From NCBI RefSeq assembly GCF_011075055.1, contig NC_058149.1:3912449-3976448 (forward strand): a stretch of 64,000 bases of DNA, read 5' to 3'. Each line of letters begins with the position of its first letter. Within the stretch, counting starts at the first letter, position 1. Made by a program: the position numbers and the translations under genes. Shown here piece after piece: positions 46,061-60,836 of the stretch. The stretch comes from Mangifera indica (taxonomy: Eukaryota > Streptophyta > Magnoliopsida > Sapindales > Anacardiaceae). Under the pieces are notes generated by a model. The model saw only the letters and a list, made by a program, of their open reading frames with translations. It was not told the DNA's origin and made no database searches.

Positions 46061-47120
46061 AATGTCTAGGTATATGATAAGTACATGACTAGGGTTGAAT
46101 TCAGTATGGTCAAGCTTAGCACAGTAAATGGTCAAGCAAGCTTGAGCCGAAGCTTGGGCTTGACAAACCGAGTTAATAGTGGCTCAAACTTGAGCTCACA
46201 AGTTATTGAGCTACTCGTGAGCTTAGCTCAAATAGATTTAACAAGCACAAATCGAACCCAGCTTGGTGAGCTCTAGGTCTACTGTTCAAAGATCATTTGC
46301 CTTTTTCTTTCTTTTCAATATTCCGGAACAAAATTGAGCTATGATAACTTATCTAATAAACTAAAAATGCATGAATATCGTTATTTCAATCTAAATTCAT
46401 CAAACAATTGAAAAATAACAAAAAATAATAAAATTACTCATAATACAAAATATGTAACATATATTATGAAGTCTAAATGTACTTATGACAATAAATAACA
46501 TAATCTTTATTCCTTTTTTTGAAAGTCATCCTCAAGCATACAAATTAGAATTAATTAAATCCAAAATAACTCCAAAACACATTAAAGTACTATTATAACT
46601 TAACATATCATTCATAACTTATACTGTACTATAGATTTTTTTGTTCATCATAATAAATGAAATCCAAAAAACTCCAAAACACAAATACAAGCTGAGCACA
46701 ACTTCAAAATCTAGAACAACAAAAACTACATAATAGCTTCAATTGCATTTTCAAGCATACAAGTCATGTTTTCTACCTAATACGACAAGTGACAAATGAC
46801 CGAAACCTTATATTAATACAAAATACAAATTAATGAAAAAGGGCAATAGGAAAAAATTATGTCTAGTACCAAATTTTATTTTATGAAAACAAGAACAATT
46901 AAGAATCGAATACTATTAAACATTATAAAAACAAGAAAATTTCTTAAGCATCAAATATGTAGCCATTCATCAACAAATATATTTTACCTTATATTATGTT
47001 TTCATTTGTCTAGCAAGAGAAGTTCAACAGTCTCACTTTCATCTTTATAAAATTAAGAAGAAATGAGAAATATTAATCATACTGCCAATAGTTTAATGAA
47101 AAATCAATTTAAAAAGTATA
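46061..47120. other. Non-coding flank of the hAT relic
   Basis: Begins with a short imperfect repeat (46090-46275) of CAAGCTTGAGC / GAGCTCACAAG motifs that follows TAGGGTTGAATTC, a sequence resembling a hAT terminus. No partner terminus was found on the right, so this is only a candidate element end. The rest is AT-rich with no supported gene. Confidence 0.3.
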
Positions 47121-47683
47121 TAATTATAGTAAATAATTGACTACCTGATCTTGTTTGAGAATATTATAAAGTGTTCTCATCCAATTGACTCCACACATAA
47201 GTATATTGACTATTTCTGGTGACAGAGATGGTCTGTACGTGTCAATCACTCTACTACCAACACTAAATACGCTTTTAGAGACTATTGTTGAAATAGGAAC
47301 CATCGAGATATTGACCACCAATCGTGAAAGAACTTTATACTTATATTGATTATCCCTCTATCAGTAAAGTGCATTAAAGTTGTCTAAATCAATATCATCA
47401 AGTATCTCAACACCACGTTTTTCAAAATACGTTTCTAACTTAGACTTCACAATTTCTTTCGAATATGTTTTTTTTTTTTTATAATCCTTCAAACGTAGCC
47501 AATTAAATCCGTACCCATATTGTTTATTTTGAGAATATCTAGAATTGAATGATTTGCCTACAAATTTCATATTAGAAGTTGGGATATGTTATAAAGTTTC
47601 AATTAAGAACAATGATTTAATGTACCTAACATACTTGATGGTGCTTGTTGAGTCGTTGGTTGAGATTGTGGAGGTGCAAATGT

Positions 47684-48232
<549 letters not shown>

Positions 48233-48286
<54 letters not shown>
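48233..48286. repeat. (TA)n microsatellite
   Basis: Pure TA array directly after the second duplicate. Confidence 0.95.
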
Positions 48287-48289
<3 letters not shown>

Positions 48290-48987
48290 AACACAATCAA
48301 TTCTAACTTTATTACTGAAGATCCATAATGCTAGTAATCCCCATCAGAAAATTCACCCGCCCTAGTTTTTTAATCACCGCTGTTAATATAACATGATCTT
48401 CATTGAATTCCAATTTTTTAAGGATCTCTTTTATTCTAAACACTTCCATGAAATACCTATTTGCAATTGTATACTGCAATTCAGAAATTAATTTGTTTAT
48501 AACATCAAAATTTGTTAAAAACTCACAAACAACCTCTAATCTCTCATAATCTTCCTTGGTCAGGTAATAAGTATAGCTTGATTCAACAAATATGTAACAA
48601 GGAAAAACCTCTCTAAACTACAGTGTTGTAGTTAGCATTTTGTACATATTATTCCAGTAGGTAGGACAATCCAAAACTTTCTCTCTTTGATTCCACACTG
48701 CATAACAATTTTTGTTAAATTTTTTTGTCTAGCGTTGCTAACTCTTATGAACTTCACACTCTACTGAATATTGTCTATGATAGGTTTTATCGCAACCACC
48801 TTATCTTGGACTAACAAATTTACTATATGGGCAGTGCACCTAACATGGAAAAATTTTCTATCATATAACAAAGGTCTTTGCATTTGAAAATCTTCTTTTA
48901 ATCTCTTAATGCAACTATTATTTGTAGTAGGATTGTCCACTATTATAGTTTTCACCTTCAAAAAAAAAAATATTAATAAAATTATAT

Positions 48988-48994
<7 letters not shown>

Positions 48995-49068
<74 letters not shown>
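48995..49068. repeat. (AT)n microsatellite in the hAT relic
   Basis: More than 30 AT units between the transposase segments ending ...VKTIIVDNP and the LPLPRRGI stretch; probably grew in an intron or after inactivation. Confidence 0.95.
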
Positions 49069-49069
<1 letters not shown>

Positions 49070-49291
49070 TTACAAAGAGTTTTCAAAGTTGAATTTACCT
49101 TATTCTCAATCCCTAAAACCTTTAAACACTCAAAAATATTGTTCCTATGTCAATTCCTCTCCTAGGTAGAGGTAGATGCACAAAATTTATAATTCATTTA
49201 TTTAAGGATCATGAATGGTCGAACTAATGTGTTGTGATTACCATATACTCAATATTTTGGGAATTTAACTTTCAAAGATCTGTAGTAATAC

Positions 49292-51290
49292 TGTAACATC
49301 TCTCCCTAGAAGTACTACCCACTGAAAGAGAAATGTTACGAATTAATATCCGAAGCGTTTATTTTTTTCTTTTTAAAATACATTAAAATAAACGCATCAT
49401 TAAAAGTGTTTAGAAAGTATTCCAAGAAAACTGAAAATCTGGAAGCGAACAAAAGATGTATATACTCATATGAAAACTCATCTGAAAACATCTGAAAACA
49501 AGAAGTAATAATATACAACTATGCCATAATCTCAAAAAGTCAAAAGTCGACAAGAACATGCCACTGTATGCATGTAATATAAACTAGAGATAACCTACTC
49601 CAGCTGGATCTACCTACGCTGACCTAACCCTGCCTCGCAGCTACCTCGATCACCTATACTTGCAATCATGAAAGAAAAGGAAGTGAGTGATAAGAACACT
49701 CAGTAAGGGGAAAGAATTAAGTAAACTATTTCCTTTCCTGTTCTAACTCACTCTCGGGACTCAACCTCACTCATAACCCCCATAAGAAATCGAGGGGATA
49801 ATCTAGTTCATGCTTTACTATTTGGGTCATACTTTATCCCATCTGGTGTCTATTTGATAATTTCTGGAAGTTGACTATAAGAATTTGACACTTTTCTAAG
49901 CTGAGCTCTTTTTCTTTCTTTTACTACACCATTTCTGAATCTAAATTGAGTTCTACTGTGAGCATGCTCTACTGTGAGCGGACCCTATTGGGGGTTTATG
50001 TCCTACTATGGGCAGTGTAGTGTAAAGTGCCCCTTCATAGTTTATAGCATGCATGCGGGCTTATATCTTACTAATTTTGCTTTCATCTAAATTTTTTCAT
50101 AACTCACCAGACATTACTCTTGAGACGACCCCTGAATCTTGAGCCCCAAATTCCTTTTCTTGCTTTTCTTTCTTTTTCTTTCTTTTTCTTTCTTTTATTT
50201 TTTCTCTCATTTATTTCCTTTATTTTCTTTTCCTTTCCAAAACTGTGAAATACTGTTCACAACCCTGTTCATTTGACAGGGCAGCCTTCTGTTTCATACA
50301 ATTTTGCAGTTCAAATGGTGTCTAATTCATACAAGCTATATATCATTGGAAAGAGGATTCAAAGAGATTTCCAACAAGATATAATAGCACTCATAATGCA
50401 TTAGATAAGGTAGTCAAAATGTGAAATGAAATCAGTGGAAAAAACTGAGTCCCCTGTTTATTTGGTAAAGCAGTCCTTATGGTTCATACCATATGTATCA
50501 GTTCAAATGATCTCTAATTCATATAAGCTATATATCATTGGAAAGAGGATTCAGAGAGCTTTCCAACAAGCTATAATAGAACTCATAATTCATTAGATAA
50601 GGCAGCCAAAACGTGGGACGAATTCAGTGGCAAAACTGTAAATACTGTCCAACTCTCTACCATCAACAAAATCACGCACATAGACACCCCAAATGGCAAA
50701 ACAACATTTCTCAACTTCAAAATCATCATTTATAACATATATCCAAGGATCCAAAAGCCTAAAACATGCAATATATCAAAGATGATACCCATTATCTTGT
50801 TTCAAGCCAAATCTTTGCAAGTTGGCTTCCTTCTCTTTGTTTTGCTTCCTTTATCACCAAAACCACTTTAAATCAATACCAAAACACACTAAAATATTCA
50901 CATAACATGTATATAAACATAGATAAAGGGAAAGGAAGGAGATCTTTGGTTACCAAAGCTTCCAAGTGCTTCCTTTTCTTTTCTTTTCTTTCTTGTCTTC
51001 CAAACTCCTTCAAATCCTTCATTTTTCTTCAAGAAAACAGAGAAAAAGCATGAAGAATGGTGGCTGCTGGAATATGGACGGGAAATGATGGAAAAATCTT
51101 TGTTTTTCTCTTTTTATCTTTATCTCCTTCTCTTTATCTCTTTATCTCTTTTTTTTTTTTGTCTTTTTGTATTTATATATATATATATATATAAAAACAC
51201 ACCCATACATATATATATTTAAAATGAGAAATATCTCAAAACATAGTCAAAAGACATAATTGCCCCTAAAATGTACTTGAGGGTATTACA
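49292..51290 (-). mobile_element. Solo LTR of the Gypsy family, 1,999 bp, TSD AATAC
   Basis: Homologous along its length to the LTRs at 35278 and 42192, in the same (minus) orientation. On the + strand it runs from TGTAACATCTCTCCC to GAGGGTATTACA, flanked by AATAC at 49287-49291 and 51291-51295. Unlike the full-length copy it keeps the canonical TG...CA ends. It contains two units of the repeat of about 195 bp (from about 50230) and a short ACTGTGAGC-type minisatellite (about 49945-50020). No internal sequence remains, so it arose by LTR-LTR recombination. It lies within the hAT relic. Confidence 0.92.
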
Positions 51291-51890
51291 AATACTGATC
51301 CTTCTGATTTCCTAAAAAAATTTTTTCAACTTTATATGCTCTGTTTGATAAACTCTAATGCAATTAGCTTCTACTTGTTTTTTTCCAACTTTTTCGTAAA
51401 GTGGTTGAAGAACTTGACAAAATTAATGAAATCGGGATGCCCAATGAAATTAAATGGCAATTCAAATATCATAAACATGTAAGCCAATGTCTCTCGAACC
51501 TGAAACACCAACAATATAATCATTGCATTAGTTAATACAATTTTTCTCACAAAAATTTCATAATAAAAATAAAGTAATTAACTAAACTCAAACTCTCTTT
51601 GGGTTGCTCATAATTCAAATTTGTCTTTCCAATAGTTGGGGTAGGTAACCTTACCTTTTAAGGCTCTAAGCCCAAAATGGTTTGTTCTCCCACGACTAAA
51701 TTCATCACCATCATTTTCTTCCTATTAACACATTGCCCTACATGCCTTGTCAAATGGGTAATAGCTCTAGTCCTTTACAATTTCAATTTTCTTTTGCAAT
51801 ACTTGCATACTGCACATGTAGAATCTTCAATAGTAAAAAATGCTTGCAATGAAGATCGACTTGCTTTGGATGGTTCTACTCTTCTTGATC

Positions 51891-53869
51891 TCATATTCTA
51901 TGTCACCATCAAAATTAGAGAATTAGTTGTAAATGTAATTAAAAGCATGAAACAATAACAAAAGCATATGAGCTTCATATGATACAATGTATTAATAAAC
52001 AATATTCAACATTATTTTGACATGCAACGGCTAGTATTATTTTTTAATTACTGGATGCTTGTTGTTTTTTGGCCTAAGAAGATTGTTAATAACACTCAAA
52101 CAATTAAAATACAGGATGTTTGTTTAGTTATTGTGCAAATAAATCTTGATTACATATGCCATTGGAACAAGTATGTCGACAAAAGTACATGTATTAGATC
52201 TTGCTACTAGCTAGTGTGTAATCTCATTTCGTCAAATTTCACACATCCTAAGCTAAATGCAGTTTAGTTGCTGATTTTTGAAACTTTGTTTTTAATAAGC
52301 ATTTAGTATCTAACTTGATTGTGTCCTGTTGTTGTAATGATATCGATCGAATCTTATCACTTTTAAAACTAAAAAAATTATGTCTACAGCTTATTTGGGA
52401 CCGATAAGTGCTTGAAGGTCCTTTCAAACTTTTGCTTAAAGTCACTTACAACCCTTTATGTAAATGGATGTGTCGGCATTAAGGTATGACTAGATGTGCT
52501 AATGTACTAGCTAGGAATTATCTGATAAACTACACAAGTGAATTGAATTTATGGTGCCACATGGTCCTTCAAACACCTACAGATGTATGCATGTGTAATA
52601 CAAACACTGATGTTTCATTGCTAGTTAATTTTACAATATTTCACTAAGCATGAAATATTTTTGTGAAAATGAAGCCGCGAGATGCCATTGGAAGAGAAAT
52701 TAGTAAATACTAAAATTAGACATTGGAATAAAACAAATCAACCTCTAATGTATTGCAAACTGGAAGATTTTTTATTAGAGTCTCCCTTTGTTTCACATCC
52801 TTGATTTCATATCATTTATATTTTCATAATACAAATCAAATCAATAAGAGCTAACATTCATGTGAAAACCTGGATACTGGATATAACAAACTTGGATATG
52901 TAACATAAATTCAACAAGCTAAAATTAAATACTAAAATTACAAGCTGAAATCAAATTAATAAGAGCCAACACATATTTTTGAGATTGGTTAATTCCAAAA
53001 TTACAAACCCTAATTCTAAAATTAGGGTTTAATCAATTCTAACAATAAATAAACAAATGCAAGTAAACAAATAACAAACAAAAAACCTGTTAATTGTTAT
53101 GTTCTTTTGTTGTTGTCGTTGAATGAATGAAATGTGTCGAAATTCATTTTTTATTAATTTTTTAAATAGAGCTCATGGAACTTTTTTAGGTTTCGCTTTC
53201 TTCTTTTATACATACATACATATATACATATTTGTTATTAATTTTTGTACACACTTAATGGAACTTGAGATTGTCTGGTTAGAATGTAATATAGGTGGAT
53301 GAAAAATTTAGGCACAGGAAAAAGACCGGTTATGAGTTTATGGTTTCCCCACTTTGGTTGAAGAACTTAAATGTAATTTATTTTGGTTTGCATACTGCTG
53401 GTGGTTTTTTTCTCAACTGCTGAGCTTCGAGTTTTGTGAATGCAGCAATTTGATTTAGTTCATTAGTTTTTTCTGTGCTATTCATGATGCTGAACTCTAC
53501 TTCATATGGTTTTCTTCAAATGGCATATCTTTTGTTCACAGGACTTCCTGCATTCTTTGTTTTTGGAAAGGCTTCCATCAATGTACCCAATTGTGTAAAC
53601 AACGTATCTAAGAATGCTTCAACAAATGGAAAACCTATTTTAGTATCATTCTTTATTCTATAATTTTAATCTTTTGGCTTCCGAGTTGGCTCTTTCACTT
53701 TTATATGCAATAAACAAGCGTCAGAGATGAAAATCCAATGTGGTTTCTTTCTAGTCCACTTTTGGAAATGGCACAATTTTTCTAAGTGTTGTAAGGAAAT
53801 ATTGCCTGAAACTGAATAGCCTATCAAAATCTTTTGCTGTACTAGTTATTGGTTTCTTTTGAAGTGCAG
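51891..53869. other. Flank of the hAT relic, no gene established
   Basis: Mostly AT-rich. A possible exon at about 53545-53605, after TTGTTCACAG, reads GLPAFFVFGKASINVPNCVN. PAFFVFG resembles the start of GDSL lipases, but the catalytic GDS is missing and I give it little weight. Nothing else could be supported. Confidence 0.3.
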
Positions 53870-54127
53870 GTCCTCTATGGGCTGGAGTACACACATGCAA
53901 TACCTCATATTAGAGAACTGAAAGAAGCATCGAGCTCCAATGTGTCTAGACCATTAGATATCAATTATGCTAATGTTATTTCTACAGCTACATCTCCATC
54001 GGAAAATCATAACAGTATAAATGAAGCGGCTGGTGGCTGTACAACTGATGATATTTCTGGTACTAGATATGCAATTGGAGGCTTGATCTGGAATATTTTA
54101 GAGGGACATAAAATGGAGGACTACTGA
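53870..54127 (+). pseudogene. Terminal exon of an unrecognised host gene or gene fragment
   Basis: After a good acceptor (TTTTGAAGTGCAG) an open frame of 85 codons runs to a stop at 54127. It begins VLYGLEYTHAIPHIRELKEA and ends GTRYAIGGLIWNILEGHKME-DY. Composition is balanced and unlike the AT-rich surroundings, and a normal-looking 3' flank follows. I do not recognise the family. No convincing upstream exons were found within the window, because the left side is the hAT relic and flank. It is therefore either the last exon of a gene whose remainder was removed or displaced, or a captured fragment. Coding status is uncertain. Confidence 0.4.
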
Positions 54128-54384
54128 TGGTATTCTGGATTGCTTCTGACATTTCAGCTTTTGCAAATGTTGTATTGACATTTAAAAGTTCTGAAATAGG
54201 TAGATAATTTCTATATAAAGTCTCTCTGTCTTTTAAATTTTTGTTTACTCTTCCGATTACTTTTTGATAAAGACAAAACGTTGGTTTTTAATTATAATCC
54301 TGCAAAACTGTGGTGCACTTCCTTGTGTTTTATATGTTTCCCTTGGCGATTGATTCTTTGGTTTAATGTAAATAGTAATAATAA

Positions 54385-54838
54385 TGTTAAAATACTGTAA
54401 TTCATTAATTAGGAATTTAGACAAACCTATTTCTATCATTACGATGTGGAAAATTCATGAATAAATGATCAATTATCCATCTCTGGAGCAACTTTTCCTT
54501 CTCAAGTTCCAAAAGCAATAAAGAGAAGGGGTGTCAAAAATAATATCGCCAATGAAAAGGGGATCTAATCTAACCATTTTTATTTTTATTTTTATATTAA
54601 AAAGGTTAATTAGAGTCTCTCATCAAAAGCTCAGTAACCTTTATTAACTTACACTTAAAATCAAAATTAATAACTATAATATAAAATGTATCATATCGTT
54701 TTTAAATTATCACATCAAGCTTATTAAATAAATTCTTTCTAGATTATACATTTACATTCTAAAAATATTACTTAGCAAAAAAAAAAAAAAATACTTATTA
54801 AAAAATTTTTGGGGAAATGATATTTCATTATTCTAACA
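54385..54838 (-). repeat. 3' LTR of the Copia element (truncated)
   Basis: The + strand end TTATTCTAACA corresponds to TTATTCCAACA of the other LTR. The left edge lacks about 65 bp present at 60837-60903. Confidence 0.7.
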
Positions 54839-55455
54839 TGACCACTAATTTGTAAGAAAATAACATAGTCTAGAAACAACACTTTAACCAAAACAATTCT
54901 ACCAATACAATTGTCAATAATGAATCACGACAATTTTCATGTCTCAAAAAACAACACAAGATGTCCATAATTATAATTATTTATAATTATAGCATGTGGA
55001 TCTTTAATTTGGAAGTATAGTAGGAATAGCCTCTAAATGTCATCATAATTAAACATACTATTATCTGTCTGTTTTTTTATAATTTCTCTTCAATCTTTAT
55101 GTTTCAAAAGAAACAAGAGAATTCCCACAACCTCAAATTAAGTTAGCAATTTTCAATGAAGTTTACATATTTCACCAATAATCTCAAGATATACAAAAGA
55201 AATGTTTATACAATTGTCATACTTAAGAGAAATTTTATTCTTGAGACATATATTGTATTTATACTACAATATCATCAACTATATAATTGTTATGCTTAAA
55301 AGAGGTCTTATTCTTGAGATACATGTTATATAAAACAGTATATTCAAATATATGCATATATATTTAATATATTTATTTTAATCACAATAAACTTTATTAA
55401 GGTAACAAGATATATATTAATGACTCTTCCCACTACCTCAGGATATCAAAAGACT

Positions 55456-58400
55456 TTAGAACACCCATATTTTGTACATGTTGCTAAAAAACAATGGGCT
55501 CAGTCCTTTAGTTAGGGGATCAACCAACATGGAGTATATACTAATATATTCTACAACAATATCACATTTCTTTACTAAGTCCTTGACTGTAAAATATTTT
55601 ATTTTCATAAATTTTGATTTACTGCTAATCTTGTTTTTCTTAGAAAAGAACACAGTTGCATTATTATCACAGTAAATCATCAAAAACATTTAGATGAAAT
55701 CAACTACTTGAAGCTTAACAATAAAATTCTTCAACCATATTGCCTTTGTGGTTGCTCCATTAACAAACTCCACATACATGGTTGAAGATGCTATCAAGGT
55801 TTGTTTTGCACTTTCCCATGATATGACCCCACCAAAGAGTATAAAAATAAATCTTAAAGTAGACTTGTAATTATCCACACAACCACCAAAGTTTGAATTA
55901 GAATACCCCACTACTTCAAGATTCTCAACTTTCCTATATACTAGCTTGAAGTCTTTTATCCTCTGTAAATATCTCATGACCTTTTTAATTGTAATCTAGT
56001 GATTAGTACTTAGATTAGAAAGATAACTACGACCAAGCACATTCACAATAAATATAATGTCCGACCTAACACAGACTTGAGCGTACATAAAACTTTTAGT
56101 TGAACTAGCATAAGAAACATGAGACATGCATGCCCTCTCCATATTATTCTAAGGACATTGTTTAATACTAGGTTTATCTCCTTTCACCATAGGTACCTAA
56201 CCACCTTTACAATTGTACATATTAAGCCTCTTCAACATCTGTTCAGTGTAAGCCTTTTGCGATAATCCTAGTAACTTGCGATCCCTGTCATAGTGAATCT
56301 CAATACTAAGGACAAAAGATGTTTTCCCAAGGTCTTTCATATCAAAAGCCTTAGACAAAATTTGCTTTTGCTCAAGAAACAAATTACCATCATTGTTGGC
56401 TAATAGAATATCATTAATATAAAGCACTAAAAAGATGAATCTCTTTATACTAATTTTGATCTATACACAGTAATCAAATTTGTTTTCAACAAACCCATAC
56501 GAAGTTATTACCTTATTAAATTTCAAATACCACTATCAAGAAACCTGTTTCAATTTATATATGAACTTGTTTAGCTTGCATACTATATGCCCTTTTCCTT
56601 CAACTTCAAAACCTTCTTGCTACCTCATATAGACTTGTTCAAAAAGATTTCCATTTAGAAAAGTTGTCTTCATATCCATTTAGTGAAGTTTTACATTAAA
56701 ACGAGTTATCAAAGCCATAATAATTCTAAATGAACCCTTAGTGGACACAAGGGAAAAAGTCTCATTGAAGTCTAAACCTTTTTCTCTAGGTAAAACCCTT
56801 AACAACCATTCTGGCTTTAAATCTATCAATTTTGCCTTTAGAGTCTTTCTTGGTCTTGAAAAACCATTTACAACTAATAAGTCTAACTTTAATAAGTAAC
56901 TCTATAAGATCTCATACACTATAGTCACTCATAGGCTACATTTCTTCTTTCTTAGCCTTAAACGATTTATCTGACTATAGGCAAGAAGTGACTTTTTTAA
57001 AATTCATAGGATTTACAATTTTACCAATATCATAATTAGACTTATCAATATAGACATAATAATCAACAAAGATAGCTAGTTGTCTCTATTTAGATGACCT
57101 TTTAACTGGAATTTCAATAATGGGCTCATCAGGTACAATTTCAGACATAGGTACCTAAACTAATAAGGGATTTGTAATAAAAACAACAATAGTGGCTTCA
57201 TTCTAAATAGGCTCATGTTCTATAAGATTCTTTAAAACTTGTTGTCTAGGCTTCTCAACAGGAGCATGTTAAATACCACTATATACATAAGTTAATAGCT
57301 TCGATTTAGATAAACCTTCTTTAAATTCCTTCAATGGTTGAGAGCTACTACCTTATGCTAAATCTATCTCAAGAAATTCAGTTGTCATTGATTCAACTAC
57401 TTTGGTGCGATAAAAAGGGCAATAAAATTTGTATCCTTTAGAATGTTCAAAATATATACTATTGTCATAATATCTTCACCCCACAAATAGTTTACCCTTC
57501 TCATCATATTCTTAAAGATGTGATCATACCTTTCAGCTGCACCATTTTGTTCAAGAGTCCTAACCATAATGTATTGAGGAAAAATCCCACAATCCTACAA
57601 ATACCTGGCAAAATGTCCCGTCTGTTGCCTTGAATTATTATATCTACCATAATACTCTCCACCTCAATCTGACCTCATAACTTGATAACTTTCCCAATTT
57701 GTTTCTTTGATTTTGTCTTAAAAATCTTGAATTTCTTAAGGTTATTAGATTTTTCATTAATAAAAAAAACATCCTATATTTGGAATAGTCATCAATAAAG
57801 GTGATGAAATACTTGTTACCACATAAAATGGGCAAATAAGACCCACTAATATTTGTATGAATAATCTTTAGAAGCTTTTGACTTTTGGTTGATCCATATT
57901 TCTTAGTATTTGTCAATTACCAATTATACAATCAACATAAGTCTCCGGATCTTGAAAATATAGAGGTAGAAGAATTTCATCTTTAATTAATTTTTCAACC
58001 TTTTTTTTTAGAGATATACCTCAGCCTTTTATGCCATAATAAAGATGACTTTTCTCTAATCAAAGGTCTTTTAACACAAACCTTTCAACATTCAAAGAAT
58101 AATCAACACTACTAGGAGCCAAACAAAGTCTACACAAATAATAAAAAAGAAAACAACTGCCAATAGATTGTGAATTAAACCATAAATCAACCTTTTCATT
58201 ACCAAAAATAGGTATGTAACCATATTTATCCAATAATGAAACATAAATTAAATTCCTCTTAAAATATGGTACATAAAAACAGTTCTCTAAACAAAGTTCA
58301 AAACCAGTCTCTAATAATAAATTAATAGTGCTAACATAAAAGACTTCAACATCATTTCCTACTTTGAGTTTGGTCTCCCTGTTAGTTGGTTTGTGCCTGT

Positions 58401-59347
58401 TGATTAGAACCTATAAAGAAGTAGTCATATGAATAGTAACACCATTGTCAAGCCACCAACTGTCCTTAGGCACATCAAAAAGATTAGATTCATAGCACAT
58501 ATAGGCTAGGGCATTACTTTGTTCTTTCTTCTTATTTTCCAACCAAGTCTTGAATTTCTTACAGTTTGCTTTCATATGATCTTTCTTCTTGTAGAAAAAA
58601 ACACTTGTCATTCATCTATGCTTTCATTTGAGACTAATCTAAATTCCTTCTTTTAAAACCATCAGTATTCTTAGGACCATGAGACTTGAATTTCTTATTA
58701 AGTAGTTTTCCCTTAGCTTGACTTTTAGATAAACCAACCAAGTTTATAGTTTTTGGTTTCTCTAACTTTAACTTGTCTTTTTTAACAACACATCTAGTAA
58801 TTAAGTTATTTATTATCCAATTCTCTCTCATAATATTATAAATTCTTTTAATTTGACTAAACTCTATAGGTAAGGAATCAAAAGTATAATAGACAATATA
58901 ATTGTCATTAATGGGAATTTCATGTTTCTTTGGTTTTGATTGTATCCCCACAATCTTCAAAATAAATTCCTTAAACCTCTTTAGAACTATCATAACTTAC
59001 ACTTAACAACTCACTCTCAAGTGGGAAGCTTCAACATGATCGAAAACTTGATATCTCTGTCCAAAGATATTGAGAAAATCTCTAACATTTATGGTCTATG
59101 GTAGACTATTCAAAAGATACTCAAGAATGGTCTTTTTCATAGAAATAATGTTGAGCTTATTAGATCTTTCCCATTTGGTATAATATTCTTTCTTAGTTAT
59201 GGAACTCTGATAAGTGGGTTTAAAAGGTTCATCAACTTACAAGATCATATCAATTTTAGCAATACCTAGTGCAAATTTAATATTAGACCTTTATCTCTTA
59301 AAATTTGTACTATTTAGAAACTCAATAGTAGAATTATTGTTGTTCAT
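55456..59347 (-). pseudogene. Copia gag-pol relic
   Basis: Starts at 59347 with MNNNNSTIEFLNSTNFKR, then a stop where Trp is expected, then KFALGIAKIDM (gag). The second gag part lies at 58634-58993 (FDSLPIEFSQIKRIYN). A CCHC knuckle remnant and protease lead (FYKKKDHMKANCKKF; WWLDNGVTIHMT for D[ST]GA..H) lie at 58411-58611. The integrase core (YFITFIDDYSKYRMFFLL) is at 57644-57916, with a GGEYYGRYN block and an EQNGAAERYDHIFKNM block, its catalytic Glu retained, at about 57500-57660. RT follows at about 56197-56600 (VCKLNKFIYKLKQVS; active site YINDILL with Asn replacing the first Asp of YVDD). RNase H with the CDNNATVFFSKKNK block and PLTKGL end lies at 55456-55977. At least ten stops or frameshifts separate these pieces. 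Confidence 0.85.
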
Positions 59348-60816
59348 TGTAGTAGTAATTGAATTCACAAGTAAACAATGCAAATGATTAGTAATATGAA
59401 CAATTAAACCATTAGAATAACCTTAAAATATTATAAACTATTCCAAATTAGGATCACTATTACATCACCATCAACTTTCCTTTAGGTAAAGAAAATGGCA
59501 TGCTATTTGATTCTCAAAGCACAAGGTTATTAAATCATATGAGGATCTTACGAATAAATTATTTTTGAAAAAAATATCCTTTTTGGATAGATAAATTCTC
59601 TAGACCAATATTCATCCTCTCTTTAAAAGAAAACACTTGCCGATTGAATAAATACAACCACCTTTGGGTATATTAGATCTATTTATGACTATGTATTTAA
59701 TATAATAAACCTTATGCTACCATTAGTTTTAATACACACAATAACCATTTTTGGGCAGGGAATTACGTGTATTAAGACTTAAAGAATGTATTGCTACCAA
59801 ATAAAATATTTCATGAGGCTCGATAGATGCATCACTTTAACGGTTAGACATTTTGACAACAAAAAAATTGTCCTAATAAAGATTTCATGAAATATCAACC
59901 TTTATTATCTATGACAATCTTTTAAGGCAAAGTTGCATTAAACACAGTGAACAAACACCATTTATAAAATTTTAATGCTCAAATGCAATAATTTATAGCA
60001 GAATGAAGCCATATATGTATTATAAATGAAATAAAACACAATAAAATGAGCATATGCACTACTAAAAGATAAATAAACACTCTTTAGTGCCAATATGTGC
60101 TAGAAAATCACCGTCACATGTCGTGAAATGTTGCGCATGCACCATTAGGCGCTAGGAAATAGTCACTCGTGTCGTCACATGTTGACATAATACTTGACAC
60201 ATTGTCGATGCACCTTTACATGCTGACAACATCACCCATGCATTTCCCATGTGCCAATGCACTTACAATTCAGATTGACTAGGTTATCAAGTCAAATAAC
60301 CCATTTGACCAAATTTGGGTTGGCTTGTTGACTGGTCAACCATTGACTATCAAGTATGCTAATACTTGTTGACTGTACAGTCTAGGTAATCGAGTTTTTC
60401 TAAGCTGATTTTGACCTACATAGAAATAAGAATTGTAATTACTTTTTCTAAAAGCTGATGCCAAATTGACTGATTCTGATCACTGATTAGTCTAGCAACC
60501 ATGGGGAAAATCAACACCACTTACCAACGACTTCCTCTGGTGCACTCCCAACCAATGATGACGAGCAAATTGATTAGAATTAAAGTGAAGCCTATGAAAA
60601 TTACGTGACAATGCCAACCCCAATTTCAGTCGATTTTTGATCAATTTAGAGTTCAATAATATGTTAAAAAACGTGTATGATGTTCACTAGATGCAAACAC
60701 ATGATTTTCATGCTCAATTTGCAATTAATTTAAGAAAATTTCATCAACTCTAATTCATGAATTAATGCAAAATTAATCCAATTTTAAATGAAAGGATACA
60801 TATTTTATACCCTAAA

Positions 60817-60834
60817 TGTGCTACTCTAATGCCA
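60817..60834 (-). other. Primer-binding site of the Copia element (mutated)
   Basis: Minus-strand TGGCATTAGAGTAGC lies two bases inside the 5' LTR end and resembles TGGTATCAGAGC with several substitutions and an insertion. Confidence 0.55.
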
Positions 60835-60836
60835 AA

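Noticed and set aside
53475..53663. Possible GDSL lipase start (PAFFVFG)
   Set aside because: Only seven residues match; the catalytic GDS is replaced by GKA and no other GDSL block follows.
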